A stretch of DNA of 64,000 nt from Rhizobium sp. CB3090 (GCF_029714285.1 NZ_CP121663.1:496001-560000), one strand, 5' to 3'. Shown: positions 51,638 to 60,850, numbered from the stretch's first letter. Numbers and translations are program-made. The notes: a model not told the origin generated them from the sequence alone.

Positions 51638-51751
51638 GATTTCTCTCCTGTTCGTGGCTAATCCGGAGCGAATATTGGATGGAATGTCGTCCTTCGATCC
51701 GTTTGTCCCGTGTCGGAACTAGCCATTGGATGGAGTTGGGAGAAAAAGGTT

Positions 51752-51779
51752 CCCGAAAAAATTTTGGGATTTTTTCGGG
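51752..51779. other. Perfect 11-base-pair hairpin
   Basis: CCCGAAAAAAT, loop TTTGGG, ATTTTTTCGGG. Arms are perfect. The T-run inside the arm means it could terminate transcripts on either strand. It is not at the end of any identified gene. Confidence 0.5.
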
Positions 51780-51874
51780 CACATGCATTTTGGCGAATGG
51801 GCGCTGTGATCGCTCCCCAAAATATGGCGACGAGTCGCCTGAGCGATGTCAGGCGCGGGAAGAGTTTCGCTCTA

Positions 51875-51894
51875 AATGATAGAATTCTATCATT
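51875..51894. promoter_or_regulatory. Perfect 20-base palindrome
   Basis: AATGATAGAATTCTATCATT is fully self-complementary over 20 bases, as expected of a binding site for a dimeric regulator. It sits in the middle of the divergent interval. The bound protein is unknown. Confidence 0.5.
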
Positions 51895-52061
51895 CCGATA
51901 TTTTCCCAAACATAAATGTCAAAGGGAAGAATTTGCCTGATCCGCCACTCGCCGAACCTCGTTTGCTGTCCATGGAGCTGATTTCAGGCCGATTTCCGGG
52001 CGCCATCGATTGCTCAGACGCTGAAGGAAATGGTTGGTCGGCGCATGGTTGGTCCTGAGGT

Positions 52062-52111
52062 ATTCCATCATGAATGAGATGGGGGATTGATGGAATATGA
52101 TAGATTCCATC
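52062..52111. repeat. Three GATGGAAT/ATTCCATC repeats upstream of the mocD-like gene
   Basis: Copies at 52062-52069 (ATTCCATC), 52089-52096 (GATGGAAT) and 52104-52111 (ATTCCATC). The first two form a 10-base inverted repeat (TATTCCATCA and TGATGGAATA). A fourth copy lies at 51678-51685 beside the DUF4142 promoter. Positioned 92-141 bases before the desaturase-like start, fitting activator or repressor sites. Confidence 0.5.
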
Positions 52112-52202
52112 ATCGCCGCATTGAGGCAAGCGAAAACTCGACCTATCCTGCTGACATCTGAGGCGGTGCGGCACTTGCGCATCGCGGGAGGCAGGAACAG
52201 CA

Positions 52203-53288
52203 ATGACCGAGATCATCAAGCGCGATTACAGCCTGCTCGGCCCGAGCAGCCGGCAGGCGGTCGAAACCGGGCTGGCGGCGGCCGAGTGGTATCATACCGA
52301 CATTGCCCGCAAGGAGATGAAGGCGCTGATGCAGCGCTCCGACAAGGCCGCCATCCGCGACACGATCGTCTGGCTCGGCAGCATGGCGGTCTTGGCCGGC
52401 CTCGGCATCGCTTTCTGGGGCTCCTGGCTATCCATCCCCTTCTTCCTGGCGTATGGCGTGCTTTACGGTTCGGCCTCCGACAGCCGCTGGCATGAATGCG
52501 GCCACGGCACGGCGTTCAAGACCCGCTGGATGAACGATGCGGTCTATCAGATCGCCTGCTTCATGATCATGCGCAATCCGGTGACCTGGCGCTGGAGCCA
52601 TACCCGCCACCACACCGACACCGTCATCGTCGGCCGCGATCCGGAGATCGCCGTCATGCGGCCGCCGGATCTATTGCGGCTCGTCCTGAACTTCTTCGGC
52701 ATCGTCGATGTCTTCCATGCGATGCTCGACATGATCCGCAATGCCTTCGGCATCGTCAGCGCCGCTGAGAAGACCTTCATTCCCGAACAGGAGCAGCCGA
52801 AGGCGATCCGCATCGCCCGCATCTGGCTGGCGATCTATGTCGCCACCATCGCCGCCGCTTTTTATATGGGTTCGCTCCTGCCGCTGGTGCTGATCGGCCT
52901 GCCACGGCTTTATGGCGCCTGGCATCATGTCTTGACCGGCCTGCTGCAGCATGGCGGCTTGGCCGACAATGTCACCGACCACCGGCTGAACAGCCGCACG
53001 GTGCTGATGAACCCGATCAGCCGCTTCATCTATTGGAACATGAACTACCATGTCGAACACCACATGTTCCCGATGGTGCCTTATCATGCGCTGCCGAAGC
53101 TGCATGCGATGATCAAACACGATCTGCCGAAGCCCAATCCCTCGATCTGGTCGGGCTACCGCGAAATGATCCCGGCCTTCCTGCGGCAGTTGCGCAATGA
53201 AGATTATTTCCTGAAGCGGGAATTGCCGCCGACGGCGCGGCCCTATCGCGAGGAATTCCACGCGACGCTGGCCGAAGCAGCGCAATAA
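52203..53288 (+). CDS. Fatty acid desaturase-like di-iron membrane oxygenase (MocD-like)
   Basis: A 361-residue membrane protein with the three histidine clusters of the desaturase/hydroxylase superfamily: HECGHG near residue 97, WSHTRHHTD near 133, and NYHVEHHMFPMVPYH near 282, plus hydrophobic segments between them. It resembles MocD of rhizopine catabolism, described as a hydrocarbon-oxygenase-like protein. A Rieske ferredoxin of MocE type is encoded 73 bases downstream, matching the mocDE arrangement. The substrate here need not be rhizopine: no other moc gene is in the window. Confidence 0.87.
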   Translation: MTEIIKRDYSLLGPSSRQAVETGLAAAEWYHTDIARKEMKALMQRSDKAAIRDTIVWLGSMAVLAGLGIAFWGSWLSIPFFLAYGVLYGSASDSRWHECGHGTAFKTRWMNDAVYQIACFMIMRNPVTWRWSHTRHHTDTVIVGRDPEIAVMRPPDLLRLVLNFFGIVDVFHAMLDMIRNAFGIVSAAEKTFIPEQEQPKAIRIARIWLAIYVATIAAAFYMGSLLPLVLIGLPRLYGAWHHVLTGLLQHGGLADNVTDHRLNSRTVLMNPISRFIYWNMNYHVEHHMFPMVPYHALPKLHAMIKHDLPKPNPSIWSGYREMIPAFLRQLRNEDYFLKRELPPTARPYREEFHATLAEAAQ

Positions 53289-53361
53289 CGACAGGCAAGA
53301 ACAGCAAACGATAACAACAGCCAGGAACGGCACATACAACGGCATATACAGGGAGGCAGGA

Positions 53362-53676
53362 ATGAGCGGCAACTGGATCAGGGTCTGTGCGGCGGATGCG
53401 ATCGACGAGGAGGACGTCCTGCGCTTCGACCATGGCGGCAGAACCTTCGCCGTCTATCGCAGTCCGGAAGACGACTATTTCGCCACCGACGGTCTCTGCA
53501 CGCACGAGCAGGTCCATCTCGCCGACGGGCTGGTGATGGACAACATCATCGAATGTCCCAAGCACAACGGCCGCTTCGACTATCGCACCGGCGAGGCCAA
53601 GGGCGCCCCCGTCTGCGTCAATCTCAAGACCTATCCAGTCAAGGTCGAAGACGGCACCGTCTTCATCGCGGTGTGA
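53362..53676 (+). CDS. MocE-type Rieske [2Fe-2S] ferredoxin
   Basis: A 104-residue Rieske protein. The cluster ligands are in CTHEQVHL (Cys, His) and CPKHNGRFDY (Cys, His), and the fold ends with KTYPVKVEDGTVFIAV, all standard for small Rieske ferredoxins of oxygenase systems. GGGAGGC precedes the ATG. It should pass electrons to the MocD-like oxygenase encoded just upstream. The ferredoxin reductase (MocF in the rhizopine system) is not encoded here, though an FMN reductase gene follows. Confidence 0.92.
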   Translation: MSGNWIRVCAADAIDEEDVLRFDHGGRTFAVYRSPEDDYFATDGLCTHEQVHLADGLVMDNIIECPKHNGRFDYRTGEAKGAPVCVNLKTYPVKVEDGTVFIAV

Positions 53677-53798
53677 GGGCGGCGATATCCCTATTACCGA
53701 AACGCTTGTGCGGAGCGATCCGCTCAGACGGTTACCAGCCCTTGACGAATGGCACCGAACCATAGATCTCTCCCCATCTAATCCTTAAGGGGAACGCG

Positions 53799-54359
53799 AT
53801 GAGAATTCTGGGCATATCGGGCAGCCTTCGCAAGGGCTCTTTCAACACGGCACTGCTGAACGCCGCCGTCGAACTGGCGCCGCCGGGCGTTGAGTTCATC
53901 GCCAGGACCATCCACGGTGTCCCGCTTTACGACGCCGATATCGAGGCGGCCGAGGGTATTCCGGAGACGGTGAGCGAGCTCAAGGAACTTACCGCAGCCT
54001 CCGATGGCCTAATCCTGTTCACGCCGGAATACAACAATTCGCTTCCCGGCGTCTTCAAGAACGCGATCGACTGGATGAGCCGGCCATCCAGCGATATTGC
54101 CCGCATCTTCCGTGCAAAACCCGTCGCCGTTCTCGGCGCCTCGCCCGGCAATTTCGGCACGGTCCTCAGCCAGACCGCCTGGCTGCCCGTATTGCGCACA
54201 CTTGGCACCCATCCCTGGTTCGGCGGCCGGCTGATGGTTTCGCGTGCCGGCAGCGTTTTCGATGCGGACGGTAAAATTGTCGACGAGAAAGTGAAGCAAA
54301 GCCTCGCCATCTTCATCGAAGGTTTCGCCGCTTTTGTCGAAAGCACGCAAAAGAGCTGA
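53799..54359 (+). CDS. NADPH-dependent FMN reductase family protein
   Basis: A 186-residue flavoprotein of the ChrR/azoreductase-like group. The FMN phosphate loop GISGSLRKGSFNTALL opens the protein, followed by LFTPEYNNSLPGVFKNAIDWMSRP and VLGASPGNFGTV. It may reduce quinones, chromate or free FMN. It lies 122 bases after the mocE-like gene with AAGGGGA upstream; it could serve as the reductase of the oxygenase pair, but the distance makes an independent unit as likely. Confidence 0.9.
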   Translation: MRILGISGSLRKGSFNTALLNAAVELAPPGVEFIARTIHGVPLYDADIEAAEGIPETVSELKELTAASDGLILFTPEYNNSLPGVFKNAIDWMSRPSSDIARIFRAKPVAVLGASPGNFGTVLSQTAWLPVLRTLGTHPWFGGRLMVSRAGSVFDADGKIVDEKVKQSLAIFIEGFAAFVESTQKS

Positions 54360-54487
54360 TCGACATATTTCGTGTAGTGAAGCATGTGCCGAAGCCTATG
54401 ATCGAAAGATCGAATAGCCTATGGTGACCGGCGGCGTCGGTTCGGCCGCCGCCTCCGAGCCGCATACCATCCTTCCTTCGAGCCGAA

Positions 54488-55375
54488 ATGAAATCCAATA
54501 CTGCCGGTTATGTCTTCACGCTGTTGGCGATCAGCATATTCGCCCTACAGGACGGCATCTCAAAACATCTGGTAAGTGTCTATCCGCCGCTCTTCGTGGC
54601 GATGATCCGTTATTGGGCCTTCATGCTCTTTGCCGTGGCGCTGGCATCACGCTCACCGGGGGGATTGCCTGTCGCTATCCGCACCAGACGGCCGCGCCTG
54701 CAGGTCGCCCGTGGGCTGCTGCTCGCCTCGCAGATCGTCGTCGCCATCTCGTCCTTCGTCATTGTCGGTCTTGCCCGTTCGCAGGCGATCTTCTCATCCG
54801 GACCCTTGATGGTGGCGTTGCTGTCCGTGCCGATCCTTGGCGAAAAGGTCGGCTGGCGGCGCTGGCTGGCAATCTGCATCGGCTTTACCGGCGTGCTGCT
54901 GATCCTGAAGCCGGAAAGCGGCTTTTTCGACATTCGTTTCCTGGTGCCGCTTGCCGGTGCTCTGCTATTTTCGCTTTATGTCGTCATCACCCGCTATGTC
55001 AGCCATGACGACTCCGCCATGACGAGCTTCTTCTATACCGGCGTCGTCGGGGCGATTGCCATGAGCTGCATCGGACCGTTCTTCTGGACACCGGTTGCGC
55101 CGTATGACTGGGCCTTTCTGGGCGTGCTCTGCCTCACCGGCATGTCGAGTCACTATTTTCTCATCCGCGCCTATGACCTTCTCGACGCGGTCGTGATTCA
55201 GCCGCTCACCTATCTGCAGCTTGTCTTCTCGGCGATCATAGGCGTGTCGGTCTTCGGAGAGACCCTCAATATCAACATGATCATCGGTGCCGTCATTGTC
55301 GTGGCTGCAGGCATCTTCACAATCTGGCGCGAACACGTCCTGGCACGCGCCGGTGCCAGGACGTCGAAAGCATAG
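54488..55375 (+). CDS. DMT family (EamA) transporter
   Basis: A 295-residue membrane protein with about ten hydrophobic segments arranged as two EamA repeats (residues about 5-135 and 150-285). Opening sequence GYVFTLLAISIFALQDGISKHLVSVYPPLFVAMIRYW; the second repeat includes DLLDAVVIQPLTYLQLVFSAIIGVSVFGE. Such proteins export or import amino acids, nucleosides or other metabolites; the substrate is not predictable. A terminator follows 12 bases after the stop. Confidence 0.92.
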   Translation: MKSNTAGYVFTLLAISIFALQDGISKHLVSVYPPLFVAMIRYWAFMLFAVALASRSPGGLPVAIRTRRPRLQVARGLLLASQIVVAISSFVIVGLARSQAIFSSGPLMVALLSVPILGEKVGWRRWLAICIGFTGVLLILKPESGFFDIRFLVPLAGALLFSLYVVITRYVSHDDSAMTSFFYTGVVGAIAMSCIGPFFWTPVAPYDWAFLGVLCLTGMSSHYFLIRAYDLLDAVVIQPLTYLQLVFSAIIGVSVFGETLNINMIIGAVIVVAAGIFTIWREHVLARAGARTSKA

Positions 55376-55387
55376 GGAAACTCAGAA

Positions 55388-55417
55388 CGGTTCAATGCTT
55401 ACGGAAGCGCTGAACCG
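55388..55417 (+). terminator. Terminator-like hairpin between convergent genes
   Basis: CGGTTCA (55388-55394) pairs with TGAACCG (55411-55417), and inside it GCTT pairs with AAGC around an ACGG loop. It lies 12 bases after the EamA stop and could also stop transcripts from exoP, which ends on the other strand at 55559. A short T-run follows at 55429-55434. Confidence 0.6.
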
Positions 55418-55558
55418 CTCTATCCTATTGTTTTGACGCAATTCCGGACGGAAACCGCTGCTCTTAAAGCTCGTCGCGATCTCTCAGATTCGCTCCCACG
55501 CTCTTTGTTTTTGCATGTCGCTTTCGCAAAACCGCCGTACACTTTTGCGCGACATGCA

Positions 55559-57892
55559 TTAGGCGTCGATCTCCACCTTCGGCCGCTCCTCGGTGTAGTA
55601 GCTGGTGTATTTCTGCCGATAGCGCTCCGTGCCGCCGAAGTCGCTGTAGCGCGACAGTTCCGACATGTCCGTCTTGTTGAGGATGACGCCAAGAACGCGC
55701 GAATTGATCTGCGGCTCCTGTTCGAGCAGATCCCTGACGAGATTGGTCGGCGTCGCACCCCATTCGGCAACGAGCAGAAAGGCGTCCACCTGCGGCGCGA
55801 ATGCCTTGGCGTCGACGACCGGTCCCAGCGGCGCGAGGTCGACGACGATGTAGTCGAACATCTTCCGCGCGCTTTCCATCAGGTTCAGCATGCCCTGCGA
55901 AGACAGGAGTTCGCTGGTGTGCAGCAGATGATCCCGCAGTACCACAGGCAGAATGGCAAGTTTGGTGCGCGGATCGACCCTGACGGCACTTGCCCAGGGG
56001 ACTTCGCCGAGCGCCGCTTCGATAAGGCCTGTCTGCGGCGGCGACTTCAGCATCCGGCTCAAACCAGGATTGCGCAGGTCGGCGTCGATCAGCAGCGTGC
56101 GCTTGCCACTGCTTGCGAGCAGGGCGGCAAAATTGGCTGCCGTTGTCGATTTGCCTTCACCGGGGAGTGCCGAGACGACGCCGATCACCCGGTTGTCTCG
56201 TCCCTGCAGCATGACATCGCTGGCAAGCTTGGCGTTGCGCAAGGTTTCGGCGAATATCGAGCGTGGAGCCTCGACCGAGACACGCATGATCCGCTCGAAA
56301 GCGACACCGTTCTCGGCCTCTTCGGCCGTCGCCGGTCCGGCTTTTTGTCTGCGAGCTTTCTTCTTGTCGAACGCCTGTTGGCCGAGCAGCGGCAGATAAC
56401 CCAGGAATTTAAGTCCGAGTGCTGCCCGCACATCGGCCTCGATCCGGAAATAGCGATCACGGAATTCCTGAAGCGCAGCAAAGGCACCACCGGCCATGAA
56501 GCCGAGTACGATCGAAAGTGCGAGCACGAGCGTCTTTTTCGGGCTCGACGGCGCGGTCGGAACGCCGGCGGTGGAGATGACACGCGCCTTGGCGATCGGG
56601 AACGAGCGCTGCTGCGATGCCTCTTCATAGCGGCTGAGATAGGATTCGTAGAGCGTCTTCAGGGCGGTCGCTTTCTGATTAAGCTCATTCAACCGCACAA
56701 GGGATTTATTGGCCTCGGAATTCTTGCCGACCACGCCCTCGATGCTGTTGCGCAGCGACTCCGCACGCGACTGAGCAACGTCGAACTCGTTCTTGTAGCT
56801 CGCCGTCAGTTGCTGGAGTTCCTGATAGATTTGCCGAGTGATGTCTTCGCGCTCCGCCCTAAGCGCTACGGCCTGGGGATGATTGGCGCCAAAATTCTGC
56901 GTCACGTCTTGCTCGCGCTTCTGCACATTGAGATAGCGCGTCTTCAGATCCTGCAGCACGCTGTTGTCGGTCTGGCTGGACGAAATCGTCGCGTTTTTCA
57001 CCGCATTGTCCGGGCCCTGATCGATGATCGATTTATATTGATAGTAGCGCGCCGAGGCGCTGGCGGTATCGGCCTGGGCGATGATCAACTGCTTGTTGAG
57101 ATCGGAAATCTGCTGCTCCGACATCAGCTCGCCGCCAGTCGAGGTCAACCCGTTGTCGGCCTTGTATTTTTCGACATCGAGCGAAGCCTGTTGCGAGCGC
57201 TCGCGCAGGTCGTTCAGCCGCTCCTGCAGCCAGACGGACGCCCGTTCGGTCGCATCGAAATTGGCGTTGAGCTGATCCGTCAGATAGGCGTCGGCATAGG
57301 CGCCGGTGACCTTGGCGGCCAATTGCGGATCGGTCGACTCGAACGATACGGAGACGACGGAACTGCGGGTGACGCGCTCGACCTTCAGATCGTCCTGCAA
57401 TGCGGCGGCGATTTTCTGGCGTTGCGCTTGACGTGCCTCTTCAGCCGTCAGCGGCGGCTTTGCCGGTTTGAAGGCACTGGCAATCAGCTTTATACCTGAT
57501 TTGACCAGAGCGATCGGCGATTGCGGCGGGTTGAGGATCTCGTCATTGTCGACAAGGCCGGCCGCATCCACGACGCGCAATGCCATCTCGTTGGACTTCA
57601 GGATTTCGACAGCGCTGGCGATTTCCATATCGGCCTGCTGGCTGCTGGTCGGCGGCGGCTGATCCTCCGCATATTTCGTCATGTTTTCATCGAGCAATAT
57701 CTGCGTCGCAGACGTATAGGTCGAAGGCGCGGTCACCAGATAGGCGACCGCTAATCCGACGAAAATGACCACGCCGGTAAGAATGGTGCGGATACGACGG
57801 GTGATGACCGCCATCAGCCGGTCCAGGTCAATGAAACCATCCTGCTCGTCTTTCGGAAGAGCGCTGTGGAAGGTGAAATTCTTCTGATGCAT
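55559..57892 (-). CDS. exoP: Succinoglycan transport/chain-length protein, Wzz-type with BY-kinase domain (ExoP)
   Basis: A 777-residue inner-membrane protein. The N-terminal Wzz domain has a first helix (TILTGVVIFVGLAVAYLV), a long periplasmic coiled-coil region, and a second helix after a proline-rich segment (GVPTAPSSPKK). The cytoplasmic BY-kinase has Walker A ALPGEGKSTTAANFA, A' LLIDADLRNPGL and Walker B YIVVDLAP. The tail holds a Tyr cluster (RYRQKYTSYYTEE) for autophosphorylation. It controls polymerisation and export of succinoglycan. The start at 57892 has AAGGTGG upstream. Last gene of the exo block and separated from exoN by a strong hairpin. Confidence 0.93.
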   Translation of the reverse strand: MHQKNFTFHSALPKDEQDGFIDLDRLMAVITRRIRTILTGVVIFVGLAVAYLVTAPSTYTSATQILLDENMTKYAEDQPPPTSSQQADMEIASAVEILKSNEMALRVVDAAGLVDNDEILNPPQSPIALVKSGIKLIASAFKPAKPPLTAEEARQAQRQKIAAALQDDLKVERVTRSSVVSVSFESTDPQLAAKVTGAYADAYLTDQLNANFDATERASVWLQERLNDLRERSQQASLDVEKYKADNGLTSTGGELMSEQQISDLNKQLIIAQADTASASARYYQYKSIIDQGPDNAVKNATISSSQTDNSVLQDLKTRYLNVQKREQDVTQNFGANHPQAVALRAEREDITRQIYQELQQLTASYKNEFDVAQSRAESLRNSIEGVVGKNSEANKSLVRLNELNQKATALKTLYESYLSRYEEASQQRSFPIAKARVISTAGVPTAPSSPKKTLVLALSIVLGFMAGGAFAALQEFRDRYFRIEADVRAALGLKFLGYLPLLGQQAFDKKKARRQKAGPATAEEAENGVAFERIMRVSVEAPRSIFAETLRNAKLASDVMLQGRDNRVIGVVSALPGEGKSTTAANFAALLASSGKRTLLIDADLRNPGLSRMLKSPPQTGLIEAALGEVPWASAVRVDPRTKLAILPVVLRDHLLHTSELLSSQGMLNLMESARKMFDYIVVDLAPLGPVVDAKAFAPQVDAFLLVAEWGATPTNLVRDLLEQEPQINSRVLGVILNKTDMSELSRYSDFGGTERYRQKYTSYYTEERPKVEIDA

Positions 57893-57933
57893 GGCGACCA
57901 CCTTGTCGGAGAAGCCTGAATGAATAACGGCTC

Positions 57934-57962
57934 TCGCCTGCGGCGATCAAAGCCGCAGGCGA
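57934..57962. terminator. Strong hairpin between exoN and exoP
   Basis: TCGCCTGCGGC and GCCGCAGGCGA form a perfect 11-base stem around GATCAAA. On the minus strand it follows the exoN stop by 14 bases and precedes exoP by 41. No good T-run. It may separate exoP expression from the upstream exo genes. Confidence 0.6.
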
Positions 57963-57976
57963 AAGTGTGACGCGAT

Positions 57977-58882
57977 TTAAGCTGCGGTCATCTGCGCTTC
58001 GTGCGAGAGAACCAGGCTTCGGATCGAGTCGTAGACCAGACCGCCAATATCCGCGCGCGCCAGCGCGAAGGCGACGTTCGCCTCGATGAAGCCTTGCTTC
58101 GATCCGCAATCGAAAGTCTTTCCGCTGTAAGCCTGGGCATGGAAGGCCTGTGTTTGAGATAGGCGCAGCATGCCGTCGGTCAATTGAATCTCGTTGCCGG
58201 CGCCGCGCTCCTGCCGCGCCAAGATGTCGAAGATCTCGGGCTGGAGAATATAGCGCCCATTGAGGTAAAAGTTAGAAGGTGCCTCGGACGGATGCGGCTT
58301 CTCAACCATTTTGGTCACGCCGAAGCCGTGGCGAACCGGCGCTCCCCGGCCGATGATGCCGTATTTCGAGGTTTCTTCGGGCGCGCATTCCTCGACTGCG
58401 ACGATATTGCCGCCGACTTCGTCGTAAAGCTCCATCAGCCCGGCCATGCAGCCGCGCAGGCCATGGCAGACCATGTCGGGCAGCAGCAGCGCAAACGGCT
58501 CGTTGCCGATCAGGTCTCGAGCGCACCATACGGCGTGGCCGAGGCCAAGCGGCGCCTGCTGGCGGGTGAAGCTGATCGAGCCGGCGGGCGGCAGAAGCCG
58601 TTCCAGTTCGGAGACCTGCTTTGTCTTGCCCGCCCTATGCAGCGAGGAGATAAGCTCCGGCGTGTCGTCGAAATGATCTTCGATTGCCGATTTGTTGCGG
58701 CTGGTGACGAAGACGATGTGCTCAATGCCAGCCTCGATGGCTTCATCGACGGCATATTGCACCACTGGACGATCGACGATCGTCAGCATTTCCTTGGGCA
58801 TCGCCTTGGTGGCGGGCAGGAAGCGGGTTCCGTTGCCGGCAACCGGAATGATTGCTTTTCTCACAGGATGCTTAGGGTCCAT
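57977..58882 (-). CDS. exoN: UTP-glucose-1-phosphate uridylyltransferase (ExoN/GalU)
   Basis: A 301-residue nucleotidyltransferase that makes UDP-glucose, donor for the glucose residues of succinoglycan. [25 protein letters not shown] is the nucleotide-binding signature; [17 protein letters not shown] and [21 protein letters not shown] follow as in GalU. The start at 58882 has AAAGGAT upstream. Identified as exoN rather than a stand-alone galU because of its place between exoO and exoP, the order of the Sinorhizobium meliloti cluster. Four bases separate it from exoO. Confidence 0.9.
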   Translation of the reverse strand: MDPKHPVRKAIIPVAGNGTRFLPATKAMPKEMLTIVDRPVVQYAVDEAIEAGIEHIVFVTSRNKSAIEDHFDDTPELISSLHRAGKTKQVSELERLLPPAGSISFTRQQAPLGLGHAVWCARDLIGNEPFALLLPDMVCHGLRGCMAGLMELYDEVGGNIVAVEECAPEETSKYGIIGRGAPVRHGFGVTKMVEKPHPSEAPSNFYLNGRYILQPEIFDILARQERGAGNEIQLTDGMLRLSQTQAFHAQAYSGKTFDCGSKQGFIEANVAFALARADIGGLVYDSIRSLVLSHEAQMTAA

Positions 58883-58886
58883 AGCT

Positions 58887-59939
58887 CTATCCTTTGTTAG
58901 AGTGAGGGCCTGCGCCCAAACTCGGGAGGGAGGGGGAGATAGGGGATGCTGCAGCCACTTGGCCGCCGTCCCCAAGGACGGTTGCCTCGCCGCTATCGCG
59001 AAAAACGGCAGCTAAGCGACGAAGGCGGGCTGCGATCGGCATGCTCAAATGACGAACCGCAAGTGGATCGCGGCAGGCGATTTTCAGCGCGTTCGGCAAG
59101 GAGCGGTCCTTGATGCTTTCGACAAGCATCAGGAAGGACAGTGTTTCTTTCAGATTCCGCGTGCGGCGCCGTTGGGCGGCAAGAGCGGCGGCACCGAAAT
59201 GATGTCCGGCGAAAAACTTCCGGTCGGCGGTAATCATCGCTTCGACATCCTGCCGCTTCAATACCCGCGAGATTGAGCCTTCGCGAATGTAATAGAGATA
59301 GCCGACCATCGGCTCGACGGCGCAGACGCCGCCTTTGGCCAGTGCGGAGGCGAGGAAAATATAGTCCTCGCCGATCCTGAGGGCTTCGTCGAAGCGCAGG
59401 TGATGCTTTTCAAGGAAGGCCCGCTCGAAGACCGGCTTCATGTAGCCGAAATTGTGCTCGGCGCGGAAGATCATGTTCGAGGCGATGAACTTCGTCAGCG
59501 TCAGAACCGGCACCCTCGCGAGCACAGCTTCCGGGAACATCGCGCTCGCGGCCTCATCCTGTCCTCTGATGATATCGAGGTTGTCGACGACGATCTGGGC
59601 TTCGGCCTTTTCGGCTCGTGCGATCAGCCGCGCCATGCGATCCGGGCGCAGTGCGTCGTCGGAATCAAGTATGGCAACCCAACGGCCGCGGGCGGCGTCA
59701 AGGCCGGCATTACGTGCGGCGGCGGGACCGCTGTTGCGGGGCATGGCGACCAGTCGAACCCGGGGATCGGGATGGTTACCGGCAATGATCGGGGTGTTGT
59801 CGCTGGAGCAATCGTCGACAACGATGACCTCCATGCTGACGGCACCTTGCGCCAGCGCGCTGTCAATGGCGCGCTCCAACGTATCCTCGGCGTTGTAGGC
59901 TGCGATGACGAAACTGACATCAGGGATGAAATCCGTCAT
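58887..59939 (-). CDS. exoO: Succinoglycan glycosyltransferase ExoO-like (GT2)
   Basis: A 350-residue family-2 glycosyltransferase. [24 protein letters not shown] opens the GT-A domain, [13 protein letters not shown] and [16 protein letters not shown] provide the nucleotide and DxD motifs, and [13 protein letters not shown] contains the catalytic ED pair. In S. meliloti ExoO adds a beta-1,6-linked glucose to the lipid-linked octasaccharide. Overlaps exoM by 4 bases and precedes exoN by 4 bases. The name is by position as well as family. Confidence 0.87.
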   Translation of the reverse strand: MTDFIPDVSFVIAAYNAEDTLERAIDSALAQGAVSMEVIVVDDCSSDNTPIIAGNHPDPRVRLVAMPRNSGPAAARNAGLDAARGRWVAILDSDDALRPDRMARLIARAEKAEAQIVVDNLDIIRGQDEAASAMFPEAVLARVPVLTLTKFIASNMIFRAEHNFGYMKPVFERAFLEKHHLRFDEALRIGEDYIFLASALAKGGVCAVEPMVGYLYYIREGSISRVLKRQDVEAMITADRKFFAGHHFGAAALAAQRRRTRNLKETLSFLMLVESIKDRSLPNALKIACRDPLAVRHLSMPIAARLRRLAAVFRDSGEATVLGDGGQVAAASPISPSLPSLGAGPHSNKG

Positions 59940-60850
59940 TGCGGTGCTTTCTCCAAATTTCCGTATTGTTCGATTTCGCGGACACCGAGCAGGCCGCTGA
60001 CAACGCCGGCATGCATGATGCCGCGCAGGGCGTAGCGATGGCACGGCACAGGGAAAGCGGCTGAAAGCGCAGCGGCGGCAAAGCAATAGCCGGATTTGGT
60101 GGCGGCCAGCGCGATTGCCTTCCACCGGCCAAGACCGGCTGAGGTCTCCAGAAGCATCCGCCCATGCGTCTGCCCCATGCGAAAACGTCGCTTCGTAAGC
60201 CAAGCAAGCGTCGCCCGCCCGTTCGGCACGGGTTCGTAGACCAAGGCGTCCTCGGCAAAGGCGATCTTTCCGCCCGCCCTGTGCATGTGGGCGAAAAATT
60301 CCGTATCCTCGCCGCCGCTGCGCCCCAGCGTGATGTTGAAGCGACGGCCGACAAGCGACGGCGCGTTGCGTCGCAGCAGCGCATTGCAGGTGTAGCCCGT
60401 GCGGATGTCGCCCGAGACCCAGACTGGCAATGTCGAATGGAAGTCGCCACGCCGCATCCAGGCGGGCGCAACGTTCGGATAGACGGCGCGGACGGGGCCG
60501 AGAACGGCATCGGCCCCTGTCGTGTCCGCCGTCACCAGCAATTCCGCCAGCCAATCCTCGGACGCGGTCTCGTCATCGTCGATAAAGGCCACGAAATCGC
60601 CGGTCGAATGCTCGAGGCAGGTGTTGCGGGCGATCGAAATGTTCGAAGCGGGGCAATGCACATAGGCAATCTCGAAAGGCACCGCCGAACGCATGGCTTC
60701 GACGCGGTCGCGCGCACTTGGCGTCACGTCGTTGTCGGCAACGATGATACGGACGCTAGTGCCTGCCGGAACGGTCAGGACCGCCAGCGACAACAGTGTC
60801 TGGTCCAGTTCGGCGCGGCGATAGGTGCAGACGGCGATATCGATCCTCAC
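59936..60850 (-). CDS. exoM: Succinoglycan glucosyltransferase ExoM-like (GT2)
   Basis: A 304-residue glycosyltransferase beginning with IDIAVCTYRRAELDQTLLSLAVL. VIVADNDVTPSARDRV, FVAFIDDDETASEDWLAEL with the acidic metal motif, and RSGGEDTEFFAHMHRAGGKIAFAEDALVYEPVP with the catalytic GED are clear, as is the basic segment LTKRRFRMGQTHGR. In S. meliloti ExoM adds the fourth sugar, a beta-1,4-linked glucose. The start is the GTG at 60850, which overlaps the exoA stop by 4 bases. Confidence 0.9.
   Translation of the reverse strand: MRIDIAVCTYRRAELDQTLLSLAVLTVPAGTSVRIIVADNDVTPSARDRVEAMRSAVPFEIAYVHCPASNISIARNTCLEHSTGDFVAFIDDDETASEDWLAELLVTADTTGADAVLGPVRAVYPNVAPAWMRRGDFHSTLPVWVSGDIRTGYTCNALLRRNAPSLVGRRFNITLGRSGGEDTEFFAHMHRAGGKIAFAEDALVYEPVPNGRATLAWLTKRRFRMGQTHGRMLLETSAGLGRWKAIALAATKSGYCFAAAALSAAFPVPCHRYALRGIMHAGVVSGLLGVREIEQYGNLEKAPQ

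Larger units (their letters stand above)
51638..52202. other. 565-base non-coding interval rich in repeats and palindromes
   Basis: Separates the divergent DUF4142-cupredoxin-ECF operon and the mocD-like gene. No supported gene. It contains a long hairpin (51752-51779), a perfect 20-base palindrome (51875-51894) and four copies of GATGGAAT on either strand (51678-51685, 52062-52069, 52089-52096, 52104-52111). The left part must hold the operon promoter and the right part the mocD promoter. Confidence 0.6.

Noticed and set aside
51679..51940. Short frames of 66-76 codons in the mocD upstream interval
   Set aside because: They cross the hairpin and palindrome, have no ribosome site, and show no protein-like pattern.
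55433..57499. Open frame of 688 codons on the plus strand antisense to exoP
   Set aside because: Arg/Leu/Gly-rich composition typical of the antisense of a high-GC gene, no ribosome site or domain. exoP on the other strand has intact kinase and Wzz motifs.
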